From an uncultured Ruminococcus sp. (GTDB taxonomy: Bacteria > Bacillota_A > Clostridia > Oscillospirales > Ruminococcaceae): a stretch of 8,096 nt of DNA. Below are positions 1 through 6,607 of the stretch, in pieces. The notes beneath the pieces are model-generated. The model was not told where the DNA came from and did not search any database. It worked only from the letters and a program-made list of their open reading frames with translations. The DNA lies in NCBI GenBank assembly GCA_937880065.1, contig CALFMA010000145.1:1-8096 (forward strand), in the 5' to 3' direction. Made by a program: the position numbers and the translations under genes. Position 1 is the first letter of the stretch, and the number at the start of each line of letters is the position of its first letter.

Positions 1-1
1 C

Positions 2-430
2 GAGGGCAATGTTATGCATTACGGCTTTATCGAGAATTTCATCGAAGAACTGGGACAGCGTTTCAATATCCGTGAAATCGCCTTTGACCGTTGGGGTGCC
101 GTGCAGATGTCGCAGAACCTTGAGGGTCTGGGCTTCACGATGGTGCAGTTCGGGCAGGGTTACAAGGATATGTCCCCACCGACCAAGGAACTGATGCGTC
201 TGACGCTCAACAAAATGATTGCCCACGGCGGTCATCCGGTGCTGCGGTGGATGATGGATAATATTTTCATCAAGCGTGACCCTGCCGGAAACATCAAGCC
301 CGACAAGGAAAAATCCACGGAGAAGATTGACGGTGCGGTGGCCCTAATTATGGCTCTTGACCGTGCAATCCGCTGCGGAAACGACACGGGCGACAGCATT
401 TATGATGAAAGGGAATTGTTGGTTTTGTAG
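2..430 (+). CDS. terL: Phage terminase large subunit, C-terminal part (partial at the 5' end)
   Basis: This is the last 142 residues of the large terminase, the ATPase/nuclease motor that cuts concatemeric phage DNA and pumps it through the portal into the prohead. The frame is open to the window edge (it reads E-G-N-V before the first Met at 14), so the true start lies outside. What remains is the RNase H-like nuclease domain. Visible landmarks are the IAFDRW segment, the GFTMVQFGQGY segment, and KIDGAVALIMALDRA near the end; the Asp of KIDG is the likely third metal-binding acidic residue of the nuclease site. The protein ends in SIYDERELLVL, a normal-looking terminus for this family, so the gene is not truncated at its 3' end. 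In related phages the portal gene follows directly; here a cargo gene intervenes. The family assignment is firm. Confidence 0.93.
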   Translation, partial: EGNVMHYGFIENFIEELGQRFNIREIAFDRWGAVQMSQNLEGLGFTMVQFGQGYKDMSPPTKELMRLTLNKMIAHGGHPVLRWMMDNIFIKRDPAGNIKPDKEKSTEKIDGAVALIMALDRAIRCGNDTGDSIYDERELLVL

Positions 431-495
431 TGTATATTGCGACATCTGAAAAAGAAGGTAGCTCTTCTAGACAGAGGGACTTCTACTCGCATAAA

Positions 496-524
496 TTGAC
501 ACACTCCATCAAATAGTGTATAAT
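496..524 (+). promoter_or_regulatory. Consensus sigma70-type promoter of the GIY-YIG cargo gene
   Basis: A perfect -35 box TTGACA (496-501) and a perfect -10 box TATAAT (519-524) are separated by a 17-bp spacer, the optimal arrangement for the housekeeping sigma factor. Transcription should start near 531, giving a very short leader before the start codon at 546. A short inverted repeat, ACACT (501-505) and AGTGT (515-519), fills the spacer and could be an operator half-site pair, though 5-bp arms are weak evidence. The promoter sits 66 nt after the terminase stop and suggests expression independent of the phage late programme, possibly in the lysogenic state. Confidence 0.85.
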
Positions 525-531
525 TATCACT

Positions 532-537
532 GGGAGG
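532..537 (+). promoter_or_regulatory. Ribosome binding site deciding the start of the GIY-YIG gene
   Basis: GGGAGG at 532-537 lies 8 nt before ATG 546. The longer reading from GTG 516 would start inside the -10 box, upstream of the predicted transcription start, so ATG 546 is preferred. Confidence 0.75.
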
Positions 538-545
538 CGATTGTT

Positions 546-1334
546 ATGCCAATAGATAAATTCTCTGAGGAAACAAAAAAAGCTCTTGGAAATTATGTGT
601 ATTGTCTATGCTCGGTCATGGATGGACAAAGAAATGTGATTTACATTGGAGAAGGTCGTGATGATCGGGTATTTGATCACGAGAATAAGAATTACTCCGA
701 TTTTACTGAGAAAGGTATAGAAATTTCAAGAATATTATCAGAAGGTGGAATTATAGAAAAATATATTCTCGATTGTCAGATGGAAAACTCGTCTAAGATA
801 TTAGGGCAAACAATAGCGTTTCATGCAGAAAATGCTCTAATAAATCTTGCTAAACTATCCAATATTGGGATTCATAATTCACAGGTTGGACATGGCTTTC
901 CTAAGCGAGCTATGACAGTAGATGAGATAGATGCTTTTTTCTGCAATGATTCAATCACATATGATATTTTCGACCCTGCGGATAAAGTATTAGTATATAG
1001 ATTTCCTTTCAGTAATCAAACTCTTTTTAATGCAGTTGATTCCGAAACTAAGATTAAAGACTTTTTTCTTTCACATCAAATAGTTACGAAAGAAGGTAGA
1101 GAATTGCCTCTTTATATTTGTGTTGTATACAGGTCGATTTTTCGTAAATTATATAGAATTTCATCAAATTTGGAAGTCATTCCTCCGCAAAAGGAAAAAG
1201 GAAAAACACGCTATAAAGTCAATATAGTTACTATTGAATCAGCCGACAAATACACTGAATTCTTAGGCAGAAGTTTTGGAAAGCTTGCATCCCCACACGG
1301 TGCCACTTCTCCAATTTTTACGTATGACAAATAA
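546..1334 (+). CDS. GIY-YIG domain nuclease-like cargo protein (LEM-3/COG3680-like) with unknown C-terminal half
   Basis: The product has 262 residues. The N-terminal part (about 16-120) looks like the LEM-3/COG3680 branch of the GIY-YIG endonuclease superfamily: YVY at 17-19 stands in for 'GIY', YIGEGRDDRVFDH at 33-45 carries the 'YIG' and the conserved Arg (R41 or R38), and HAENALINL (93-101) supplies the expected metal-binding Glu (E95). It is followed by an SN-x-GxxNS-x-xGHG stretch (105-117) like the Asn/Gly-rich end of this domain. Residues about 134-262 are not recognised; they contain a hydrophobic LVYRFPF stretch and end without a known motif. The gene is visibly more AT-rich than its neighbours, has its own promoter and terminator, and ends in tandem TAA codons (1332-1337). 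It interrupts the usual terminase-portal adjacency. A DNA-cleaving role is inferred from the fold; defence, superinfection exclusion and free-standing homing endonuclease are all possible. No membrane segment is seen. Confidence 0.72.
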   Translation: MPIDKFSEETKKALGNYVYCLCSVMDGQRNVIYIGEGRDDRVFDHENKNYSDFTEKGIEISRILSEGGIIEKYILDCQMENSSKILGQTIAFHAENALINLAKLSNIGIHNSQVGHGFPKRAMTVDEIDAFFCNDSITYDIFDPADKVLVYRFPFSNQTLFNAVDSETKIKDFFLSHQIVTKEGRELPLYICVVYRSIFRKLYRISSNLEVIPPQKEKGKTRYKVNIVTIESADKYTEFLGRSFGKLASPHGATSPIFTYDK

Positions 1335-1342
1335 TAAGCTTT

Positions 1343-1370
1343 AAAGGAGCCTCAGTGAGGTTCCTTTTTT
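1343..1370 (+). terminator. Rho-independent terminator of the GIY-YIG cargo gene
   Basis: AAAGGAGCCTC (1343-1353) pairs with GAGGTTCCTTT (1357-1367) around a 3-nt loop, with one G-U pair in an 11-bp stem. A run of six T begins at 1365. It starts 8 nt after the stop codon. It would also lie in the path of any late transcript running from the terminase into the portal gene. Confidence 0.85.
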
Positions 1371-1379
1371 CATGCCTTG

Positions 1380-1386
1380 AAAGGAG
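1380..1386 (+). promoter_or_regulatory. Ribosome binding site deciding the portal start
   Basis: AAAGGAG at 1380-1386 is 8 nt before ATG 1395. It falls inside the longer reading that begins at TTG 1377, which therefore is not the start. Confidence 0.8.
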
Positions 1387-1394
1387 TTGATCCC

Positions 1395-2651
1395 ATGAGC
1401 ATTTTTAAAGGACTTTTCAAAAGCCGAGATAAGCCTCAGAATAGCTACGACAGCCCTAGCTACACCTACTTCTTCGGCAGAAGCACTGCCGGAAAGAGTG
1501 TCAACGACCGCACGGCAATGCAGCAGATTGCCGTTTACGCCTGTGTGAGGGTACTGTCCGAAGCTATCGCACAGCTGCCGCTGCACGTTTACGAATACAC
1601 CGACAAGGGAAAAGAGCGAGTGCCGAAGCACCCACTATATTTTTTGCTCCACGACCAGCCGAATCCTGAAATGACATCGTTTATATTCCGTGAAACGCTG
1701 ATGTCCCACCTGCTGATTTACGGCAATGCCTACGCACAGATTATCCGCAACGGTCGTGGTGAAGTCATTGGACTGTATCCGCTAATGCCGGATAAGATTA
1801 AAGTTGACCGTGATGAGCGTAACAGGCTCATTTACAAGTACAGTCGCTATGATGAGCAGAACCCGAACTTCAAGGAACAAGGTGAAATTATTCTTCCTGC
1901 GGAACAGGTATTGCATATTCCTGGCTTGGGATTCGACGGTCTGGTTGGATATTCTCCCATTGCAATGGCGAAAAATGCAATCGGTCTTGCGGTTGCCTGC
2001 GATGAATACGGTGCATCATTCTTTGCCAATGGTGCATCGCCGTCAGCGGTGTTGGAACATCCGGGAGTTATCAAGAATCCGGAGCGTGTCCGTGAGGCAT
2101 GGCACAGGGCATACGGAAGCGGAAATGCCCACAAGACAGCAATTTTGGAAGAAGGCATGAAGTACACACCCATATCCATTCCGAACAATGAAGCACAGTT
2201 CTTGGAAACTAGGAAGTTTCAGATTGAGGAGATTGCAAGGCTGTACCGTGTGCCGCTGCATATGATCGGCGACCTTGACCATGCCACTTTCAGCAATATC
2301 GAGCATCTGTCATTGGAGTTCGTGAAATACACCCTTGACCCGTGGCTGATTCGTTGGGAGCAGTCGCTGATGAAAGCGTTGCTTTCGGATTCGGAAAAGG
2401 GACGGTATTTTATTAAATTCAATGTGGAAGGTCTGCTACGTGGCGATTATGCAAGCCGTATGAGTGGCTATGCGACTGCCCGTCAGAACGGGTGGATGTC
2501 GGCGAACGATATTCGTGAGCTGGAGGATATGAATATGATACCCGATGAAGATGGCGGTAATTTGTATCTGGTCAATGGTTCCATGAGCCGACTTTCTGAT
2601 GCAGGAATTGCATACCAAAAAACTGAAACAAAGGAGGATACTACACAATGA
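1395..2651 (+). CDS. Phage portal protein, HK97 family
   Basis: The product has 418 residues, the normal size for HK97-type portals (Phage_portal family). Twelve copies would form the ring at one capsid vertex through which terminase pumps DNA and to which the neck and tail attach. Recognisable parts are the N-terminal SVNDRTAMQQIAVYACVRVLSEAIAQLPLHVY region (about 35-66), the LLIYGNAYAQIIRNGRGEVIGLYPL segment, the LHIPGLGFDGLVGYSP segment, and the late EIARLYRVPLHMIGD segment typical of the clip/stem region. The start is ATG 1395, chosen because of the AAAGGAG site 8 nt upstream. The stop overlaps the start of the protease gene by 4 nt (ATGA, 2648-2651), so the two are probably translationally coupled. 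No promoter was found between the upstream terminator and this gene. Confidence 0.95.
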   Translation: MSIFKGLFKSRDKPQNSYDSPSYTYFFGRSTAGKSVNDRTAMQQIAVYACVRVLSEAIAQLPLHVYEYTDKGKERVPKHPLYFLLHDQPNPEMTSFIFRETLMSHLLIYGNAYAQIIRNGRGEVIGLYPLMPDKIKVDRDERNRLIYKYSRYDEQNPNFKEQGEIILPAEQVLHIPGLGFDGLVGYSPIAMAKNAIGLAVACDEYGASFFANGASPSAVLEHPGVIKNPERVREAWHRAYGSGNAHKTAILEEGMKYTPISIPNNEAQFLETRKFQIEEIARLYRVPLHMIGDLDHATFSNIEHLSLEFVKYTLDPWLIRWEQSLMKALLSDSEKGRYFIKFNVEGLLRGDYASRMSGYATARQNGWMSANDIRELEDMNMIPDEDGGNLYLVNGSMSRLSDAGIAYQKTETKEDTTQ

Positions 2652-3433
2652 AGAAATTCTGGAATTTCGTAAAAAACGAAGAAACAGCTGAAACTGAGCT
2701 TCTGTTTAACGGACCTATTTCGGAAGACACATGGTTCGGCGATGAAGTCACGCCAGCCCTGTTCCGTGATGAGCTGAGTAAGGTGAAGGGTGATCTTACA
2801 GTCTGGCTGAATAGCCCTGGCGGAGATGTGTTTGCTGCATCGCAGATTTACACAATGCTCCGCAATCACAAAGGTAAGGTCACTGTGAAGATCAATGCTC
2901 TGGCTGCGTCCGCTGCATCGGTTGTAGCAATGGCTGGTGATGAAACCTTGATTGCACCGACCGCAATGCTGATGATCCACGACCCTGCCTGTTTTGCGTC
3001 AGGCAATAAGGCAGATATGGAAAAGGCAATTGAACTTCTGGATGAAGTCAAGGAATCCATCATCAATGCCTATGAGGAGAAATGCCATCTCAGCCGTGCG
3101 AAGATTGCTAAAATGATGTCGGAGGAAACATGGCTGAATGCGAAAAAGGCATTGCAGCTTGGTTTTGTGGACGGTATTTTGTTTGCAAAAGAAAAGCAGT
3201 CTGTGGAGGAAGAGACTGAACAGGAGGATTCTCCCGAAGAAACAGAGGAATCCGAAGAGGATGAAGATTCCGCCGATGATGAAAATGAGAAAAAGCCGCA
3301 GAGGGATGCAGCGTCCATGATGTACACACCGTCCCACACTGCGGCTTCTTTCATGCAGAAAATTTCTGCGTGTGATAAATCCGTACCCATTGCACAGCTG
3401 GACAAGCGTCTGGCTCTGCTCAACAGAAATTAA
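2648..3433 (+). CDS. ClpP-like (S14) prohead protease with acidic C-terminal extension
   Basis: The product has 261 residues. Residues about 15-180 form a ClpP-type serine protease domain: LNSPGGDVFAA (54-64), the ALAAS nucleophile motif with Ser88, and MLMIHDP with the catalytic His111. By alignment to ClpP from memory, the third triad position falls in SEETWL (158-163), where Glu160 would replace the usual Asp. In HK97-like phages this position in the operon encodes the enzyme that removes the scaffold (delta) domain of the capsid protein and degrades itself during prohead maturation. After the domain come a very acidic linker (about 186-215, Glu/Asp/Ser) and a distinct 45-residue tail. The tail could mediate capsid incorporation or scaffolding, which is inference. 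Start ATG 2648 overlaps the portal stop and has AAGGAGG at 2631-2637. Confidence 0.92.
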   Translation: MKKFWNFVKNEETAETELLFNGPISEDTWFGDEVTPALFRDELSKVKGDLTVWLNSPGGDVFAASQIYTMLRNHKGKVTVKINALAASAASVVAMAGDETLIAPTAMLMIHDPACFASGNKADMEKAIELLDEVKESIINAYEEKCHLSRAKIAKMMSEETWLNAKKALQLGFVDGILFAKEKQSVEEETEQEDSPEETEESEEDEDSADDENEKKPQRDAASMMYTPSHTAASFMQKISACDKSVPIAQLDKRLALLNRN

Positions 3434-3440
3434 TGGAGGT
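3434..3440 (+). promoter_or_regulatory. Ribosome binding site deciding the capsid protein start
   Basis: TGGAGGT at 3434-3440 lies 7 nt before ATG 3448. The ATG at 3433 overlaps this site and the protease stop, so it is an unlikely start. Confidence 0.75.
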
Positions 3441-3447
3441 TGATATT

Positions 3448-4659
3448 ATGACGATTCAGGAACTGAGAGAAAAGAGAGCGAATGCATGGGATACTGCCCG
3501 TGATTTCCTCGATTCTAAGAGAAACGCAAGCGGTCTGCTCTCCGAGGAGGACGGCAAGACCTACGATGCCATGGAACAGCAGATTGTTGATCTCGGCAAG
3601 GAAATTGACCGCCTTGAGCGTCAGGAGAAGCTTGCCCGTGAAATGAGTGCTGCGACCACAACGCCGGTTGTCACCACTCCCGGCGCCCACATCGACACTC
3701 CCGAAATGCCCTCTACTGCAACTGCTGAATACAGCAAGGCGTTCTGGAACAATGTCCGCAACCGCAATTTTGCGGATGTGAGAAACGCTCTCCAGATCGG
3801 CGAGGATACAGAGGGCGGTTATCTCGTGCCGGATGAGTTTGAAAAGAAGCTCATTGCAGCACTTGAAGAAGAGAATGTATTCCGTCCTCTTGCCACAAGA
3901 ATTCAGACAGCACATGGCGACAGAAAAATTCCCGTCATTACCCAGAAGGGCGAGGCAGTCTGGATGGAGGAAGAAGAAGCTTATACCCTCTCCGATGACG
4001 CTTTCGGTCAGATCGCACTTTCCGCCTACAAGGTCGGCACTGCTATCAAGATTTCCGAGGAACTTCTGAACGATTCCGTATTCGACCTGCCGTCCTACAT
4101 TGCAAAGGAATTTGCACGCAGAATCGGTACAAAGGAAGAAGAGGCGTTCCTCATTGGTGACGGTAAGGGCAAGCCTACTGGCATTTTTGCTGCCACAGGC
4201 GGCGCGGAAAACGGTGCGACAACGGCAGGTGCAGCGATTACTTTCGATGATATGATTGAGCTGTTCTACTCCCTCAAGAGTCCGTATCGCAAGAAGGCTG
4301 TGTGGGTGCTGAATGAGCAGACAGTCAAGGCTCTCCGCAAGGTCAAGGACAGCAACGGTCAGTACATCTGGCAGCCGTCCGTCACTGCCGGTGTTCCCGA
4401 CACAATTCTCAATCGTCCCTATGTGACCTCCGTCTATGCACCCACTCCCGATGCAGGCAATAAGGCGATTGCGTTCGGTGATTTCAGCTATTACTGGATT
4501 GCCGACAGACAGGGACGTTCTCTTAAGCGTCTGAATGAACTGTTTGCGATGAACGGTCAGGTCGGTTTCCTCGCATCCCAGCGTGTGGACGGAAAGCTGA
4601 TTCTTCCCGAGGCGGTAAAGACGCTGACGATCAAGGGCACTTCTACCGCAAAGGCGTGA
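3448..4659 (+). CDS. Major capsid protein, HK97 fold, with N-terminal delta (scaffold) domain
   Basis: The product has 403 residues, close to the HK97 gp5 precursor length. Residues about 1-70 are charged and predicted helical/coiled coil (for example QQIVDLGKEIDRLERQEKLA), as expected of the delta domain that acts as a built-in scaffold and is removed by the upstream protease. A low-complexity Thr/Pro/Ala linker follows (about 70-95), and cleavage probably falls in or after it. The mature HK97-fold part contains EDTEGGYLVPDEFEKKLI, KIPVITQKGEAVWMEEEEAY, AYKVGTAIKISEELLNDS, AFLIGDGKGKPTGIF and KAIAFGDFSYYWIADRQG, all typical family segments. Hundreds of copies build the icosahedral head. No separate scaffold gene is present, which is consistent with the fused delta domain. 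The start at 3448 follows the GGAGGT site. Confidence 0.95.
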   Translation: MTIQELREKRANAWDTARDFLDSKRNASGLLSEEDGKTYDAMEQQIVDLGKEIDRLERQEKLAREMSAATTTPVVTTPGAHIDTPEMPSTATAEYSKAFWNNVRNRNFADVRNALQIGEDTEGGYLVPDEFEKKLIAALEEENVFRPLATRIQTAHGDRKIPVITQKGEAVWMEEEEAYTLSDDAFGQIALSAYKVGTAIKISEELLNDSVFDLPSYIAKEFARRIGTKEEEAFLIGDGKGKPTGIFAATGGAENGATTAGAAITFDDMIELFYSLKSPYRKKAVWVLNEQTVKALRKVKDSNGQYIWQPSVTAGVPDTILNRPYVTSVYAPTPDAGNKAIAFGDFSYYWIADRQGRSLKRLNELFAMNGQVGFLASQRVDGKLILPEAVKTLTIKGTSTAKA

Positions 4660-4663
4660 TGTG

Positions 4664-4936
4664 ATGATTACATTAGATGAGGCGAAAAATTATCTCCGTA
4701 TAGATTATGAGGAGGATGACAAACTCATCCTCTCTCTGCTCTATACAGCAAAATGTCTTGTAAAAGATGTAGGCAGAATGGATGAAGAAAAATTTACACG
4801 CTATGAAGATACCACAAGAACAGCTGTGCTTTTTGCACTCGGTTATCTGTATGAAAACAGGAGCAATCCCGATTATCACGGATTGACGATGAGCCTGCGT
4901 TCTATTTTATTTGCACAGCGGGAGGAATTTATCTAA
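4664..4936 (+). CDS. Head-tail connector protein (HK97 gp6-like adaptor)
   Basis: The product has 90 residues, starting MITLDEAKNYLRIDYEEDDKLI, the characteristic opening of the gp6-like/DNA-packaging connector family in Bacillota phages. These all-helical proteins form a ring beneath the portal and seal the DNA-filled head together with the head closure protein. The C-terminal half, ALGYLYENRSNPDYHG, is also typical. A GTG at 4661 directly before the ATG would add one Met; ATG 4664 is chosen because family members begin MITL. The ribosome site is weak (AAAGG, 4650-4654) and the gene begins 4 nt after the capsid stop, so translational coupling is likely. The stop shares one base with the next start (TAATG at 4934-4938). 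Confidence 0.87.
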   Translation: MITLDEAKNYLRIDYEEDDKLILSLLYTAKCLVKDVGRMDEEKFTRYEDTTRTAVLFALGYLYENRSNPDYHGLTMSLRSILFAQREEFI

Positions 4937-5289
4937 TGGATTTCAGCAGAATGAATCAGCGTATCACATTCCTTGAAAACCGCACCGTCATTGATGAAAT
5001 CGGAAATCACACTTCAAAATGGGACGAGGTCTATTCCTGCTGGGCAAGCGTCACCGTGAAAAGCTCTGCCGAAACCACGAATACAGGAGTCACACGAGAA
5101 ATTCAGTCCTTGTCATTCGGGGTTCGGCAGTGTGCTTTTCTGCGGTGCGTAAATCCCACTACACATAAAATTCTGTTCCGTTGGAGCGTCTATGACATCA
5201 AATCTGTCACTCCCGATTATCTGAAAAATGACTATCTCACGATTGTTTGTGAGGCACGAAAGGCAGGCGGTGACGATGACATCTATTGA
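4936..5289 (+). CDS. Phage head closure / head-tail joining protein
   Basis: The product has 117 residues. The N-terminus MDFSRMNQRITFLENRTVIDEIGNH and the later WASVTVKSSAET... and CRKA-like endings match the SPP1 gp16 / Phage_H_T_join family (beta-barrel head closure proteins that form the stopper ring below the connector). The segment NPTTHKILFRWSVYDIKSVTPDY followed by TIVCEARKAGG is the usual C-terminal strand pattern of this family. A GGGAGG site at 4920-4925 precedes the ATG. The start overlaps the connector stop by one base, and the end overlaps the gp10-like gene by 14 nt, consistent with a single co-translated neck module. Confidence 0.87.
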   Translation: MDFSRMNQRITFLENRTVIDEIGNHTSKWDEVYSCWASVTVKSSAETTNTGVTREIQSLSFGVRQCAFLRCVNPTTHKILFRWSVYDIKSVTPDYLKNDYLTIVCEARKAGGDDDIY

Positions 5290-5644
5290 CGACCTTGCCG
5301 ATGAAATCATGGCAGGTTTGCAGGAATATGCAGAGCTTGCCGATGATGCAATGAAAACGGCAGTCAAAAAGACAGCAACATCGGTGAAAAAGGAAATCGC
5401 CGCTAACGCTCCGAAGGATACAGGTGCTTACGGCAAAAGCTGGACGGCCAAAAAGGTCAAGGAAAACAGCCATACCTTGCAGATGATGGTGCATTCAAAG
5501 AACCGTTATCAGTTGGCACATCTTCTTGAAAAAGGTCATGCCAAACGTGGCGGCGGTCGTGTGCAGGGCAAGCCGCATATCGCCCCTGCCGAGGAGCATG
5601 GTGCGGAGTTGCTTGAATCCCTGATTACGGAGGAATTATCGTGA
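5276..5644 (+). CDS. HK97 gp10-like head-tail / neck protein
   Basis: The product has 122 residues. It carries the family hallmark NAPKDTGAYGKSW (about 43-55), followed by KNRYQLAHLLEKGHAKRGGGRV and the C-terminal GKPHIAPAEEHG motif found in HK97 gp10-type proteins (a tail-completion or neck component next to the head closure protein). The start ATG 5276 is chosen over in-frame upstream codons because an AGGCGGTGA site (5265-5273) directly precedes it and the product begins MTSIDDLADEI, a normal start for this family. The start lies within the end of the head closure gene. The stop overlaps the next start by 4 nt (GTGA). Confidence 0.9.
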   Translation: MTSIDDLADEIMAGLQEYAELADDAMKTAVKKTATSVKKEIAANAPKDTGAYGKSWTAKKVKENSHTLQMMVHSKNRYQLAHLLEKGHAKRGGGRVQGKPHIAPAEEHGAELLESLITEELS

Positions 5645-5958
5645 CCTATGAAGAAATCAATGAAATGATGGCGGAAATGGGACTTCCCTTTGCATACCAC
5701 CACTTTGCAGAGGGTGAAAGTCCTGCACCGCCTTTTCTTCTGTTTCTCTCCCCAGGCGAGGATACCTTTTCGGCGGATAATATTGCATATCACAGCTTCA
5801 AGCAGCTGGATATTGAGCTGTACACCGACAAGAAAAGTCCTGCATTGGAGGAAGAAATCGAAGCTATGCTGACACAGCATGAGATATATTTTACAAAATC
5901 AGAAGCGTGGATTGCATCGGAAAAGATGTATGAGGTGCTTTATGAAATGACGATATAA
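5641..5958 (+). CDS. Tail-terminator-position phage protein (prophage pi2 protein 38-like)
   Basis: The product has 105 residues. The sequence pattern GLPFAYHHFAEGESPAPPFLLFL, IELYTDKKSPALEEEIEAML and SEAWIASEKMYEVLYEMTI is familiar from small proteins of Lactococcus pi2/ps2-type and other Bacillota prophages, always encoded between the gp10-like gene and the major tail gene. By position it should be the tail terminator or tail completion protein capping the tail tube at the neck; that role is inferred from gene order. It begins at GTG 5641, overlapping the gp10-like stop, with GGAGG at 5629-5633 (7-nt spacing). Confidence 0.82.
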   Translation: MTYEEINEMMAEMGLPFAYHHFAEGESPAPPFLLFLSPGEDTFSADNIAYHSFKQLDIELYTDKKSPALEEEIEAMLTQHEIYFTKSEAWIASEKMYEVLYEMTI

Positions 5959-5971
5959 GGAGGAATTTGCT

Positions 5972-6595
5972 ATGGCGAAAAACAGAAACAAAGTCAAGTT
6001 CGGTCTGAACAATGTTCACTGGGCAAAGATTATCCAGTGGGGTGTTGACCCTGACGGATCTCCCACCGTGCCTGTGTACGGTGAATCGGTACGACTGCCC
6101 GGTGCGGTATCGCTGTCCATTGATGCAAACGGCGAAAATGAGAACTTTTTTGCCGACGACAGCGTTTACTATGTCATCAACAACAATTCCGGTTATGAGG
6201 GTGACCTCGAAGTTGCTCTTGTCACCACGGAATTTGCTACCGAAATTCTGGGAGAAATCCTTGACAATAACGGTGTACTTGTGGAGAAAAACGACGCAGA
6301 GCCGTCGCAGTTTGCATTGATGTTCGAATTCAGCGGCGATAAGCACAAGATCCGTCACGTGCTTTACTGCTGCACGGCAAGCCGTCCTGCAACGGAGGGG
6401 CAGACCAAGGAGGACTCCACCGAGGTCAAGACGGAAACGCTGTCGCTGACAGCATCGGCTCTCCCGACGGGACTTGTGAAGGCAAAAACCTGTGAGTCCA
6501 CCGACGAAACGACATACAACAACTGGTACAAGATGCCGTATAACCCCGATACTTCGGAGAAAAAGGCGGCTACTACCACAACAACAAAGTCTTAA
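5972..6595 (+). CDS. Major tail protein, phi13 family
   Basis: The product has 207 residues. The opening MAKNRNKVKFGLNNVHWAKI is diagnostic of phi13-type major tail proteins of Bacillota siphophages. Subunits stack as hexameric rings to form the tail tube. The middle contains GAVSLSIDANGENENFFADDSVYYV and YEGDLEVALVTTEFATEILGE, the family's conserved tube-domain core. Toward the end come EVKTETLSLTASALPTG and a poly-Thr/Lys tail (AATTTTTKS). AAGGAGG at 5957-5963 overlaps the preceding stop and is 8 nt before ATG. A single tube protein with no sheath gene nearby indicates a siphovirus rather than a myovirus. Confidence 0.94.
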   Translation: MAKNRNKVKFGLNNVHWAKIIQWGVDPDGSPTVPVYGESVRLPGAVSLSIDANGENENFFADDSVYYVINNNSGYEGDLEVALVTTEFATEILGEILDNNGVLVEKNDAEPSQFALMFEFSGDKHKIRHVLYCCTASRPATEGQTKEDSTEVKTETLSLTASALPTGLVKAKTCESTDETTYNNWYKMPYNPDTSEKKAATTTTTKS

Positions 6596-6607
6596 GGGGG
6601 GACGTTT

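Noticed and set aside
431..495. Short repeats and weak hairpins after terminase (AGAAG/CTTCT, repeated CTTCTA)
   Set aside because: Arms of 4-6 bp only, with no terminator T-run, no tRNA-like shape and no clear att or cos features.
516..545. Upstream GTG start giving a 272-residue GIY-YIG protein
   Set aside because: The GTG overlaps the -10 box and lies upstream of the predicted transcription start; GGGAGG at 532-537 fits ATG 546.
1377..1394. TTG start for the portal gene
   Set aside because: The ribosome binding site AAAGGAG lies inside this extension and fits ATG 1395.
2483..2980. 165-residue open frame on the minus strand across the portal/protease junction
   Set aside because: It lies opposite two well-supported genes, has a Cys/His-rich composition without family motifs and no ribosome site; a codon-bias shadow.
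3433..3447. ATG 3433 as start of the capsid protein
   Set aside because: It overlaps the protease stop and the GGAGGT site that serves ATG 3448.
3430..3915. 161-residue minus-strand open frame opposite the capsid gene
   Set aside because: Fully antisense to the major capsid protein, no recognisable domain; shadow frame.
5228..5275. Upstream start for the gp10-like gene
   Set aside because: It would add 16 residues read from the head closure coding region; the AGGCGGTGA site and family-like N-terminus support ATG 5276.
5891..6358. 155-residue minus-strand open frame opposite the major tail gene
   Set aside because: Fully antisense to a recognised tail gene with no supporting signals.
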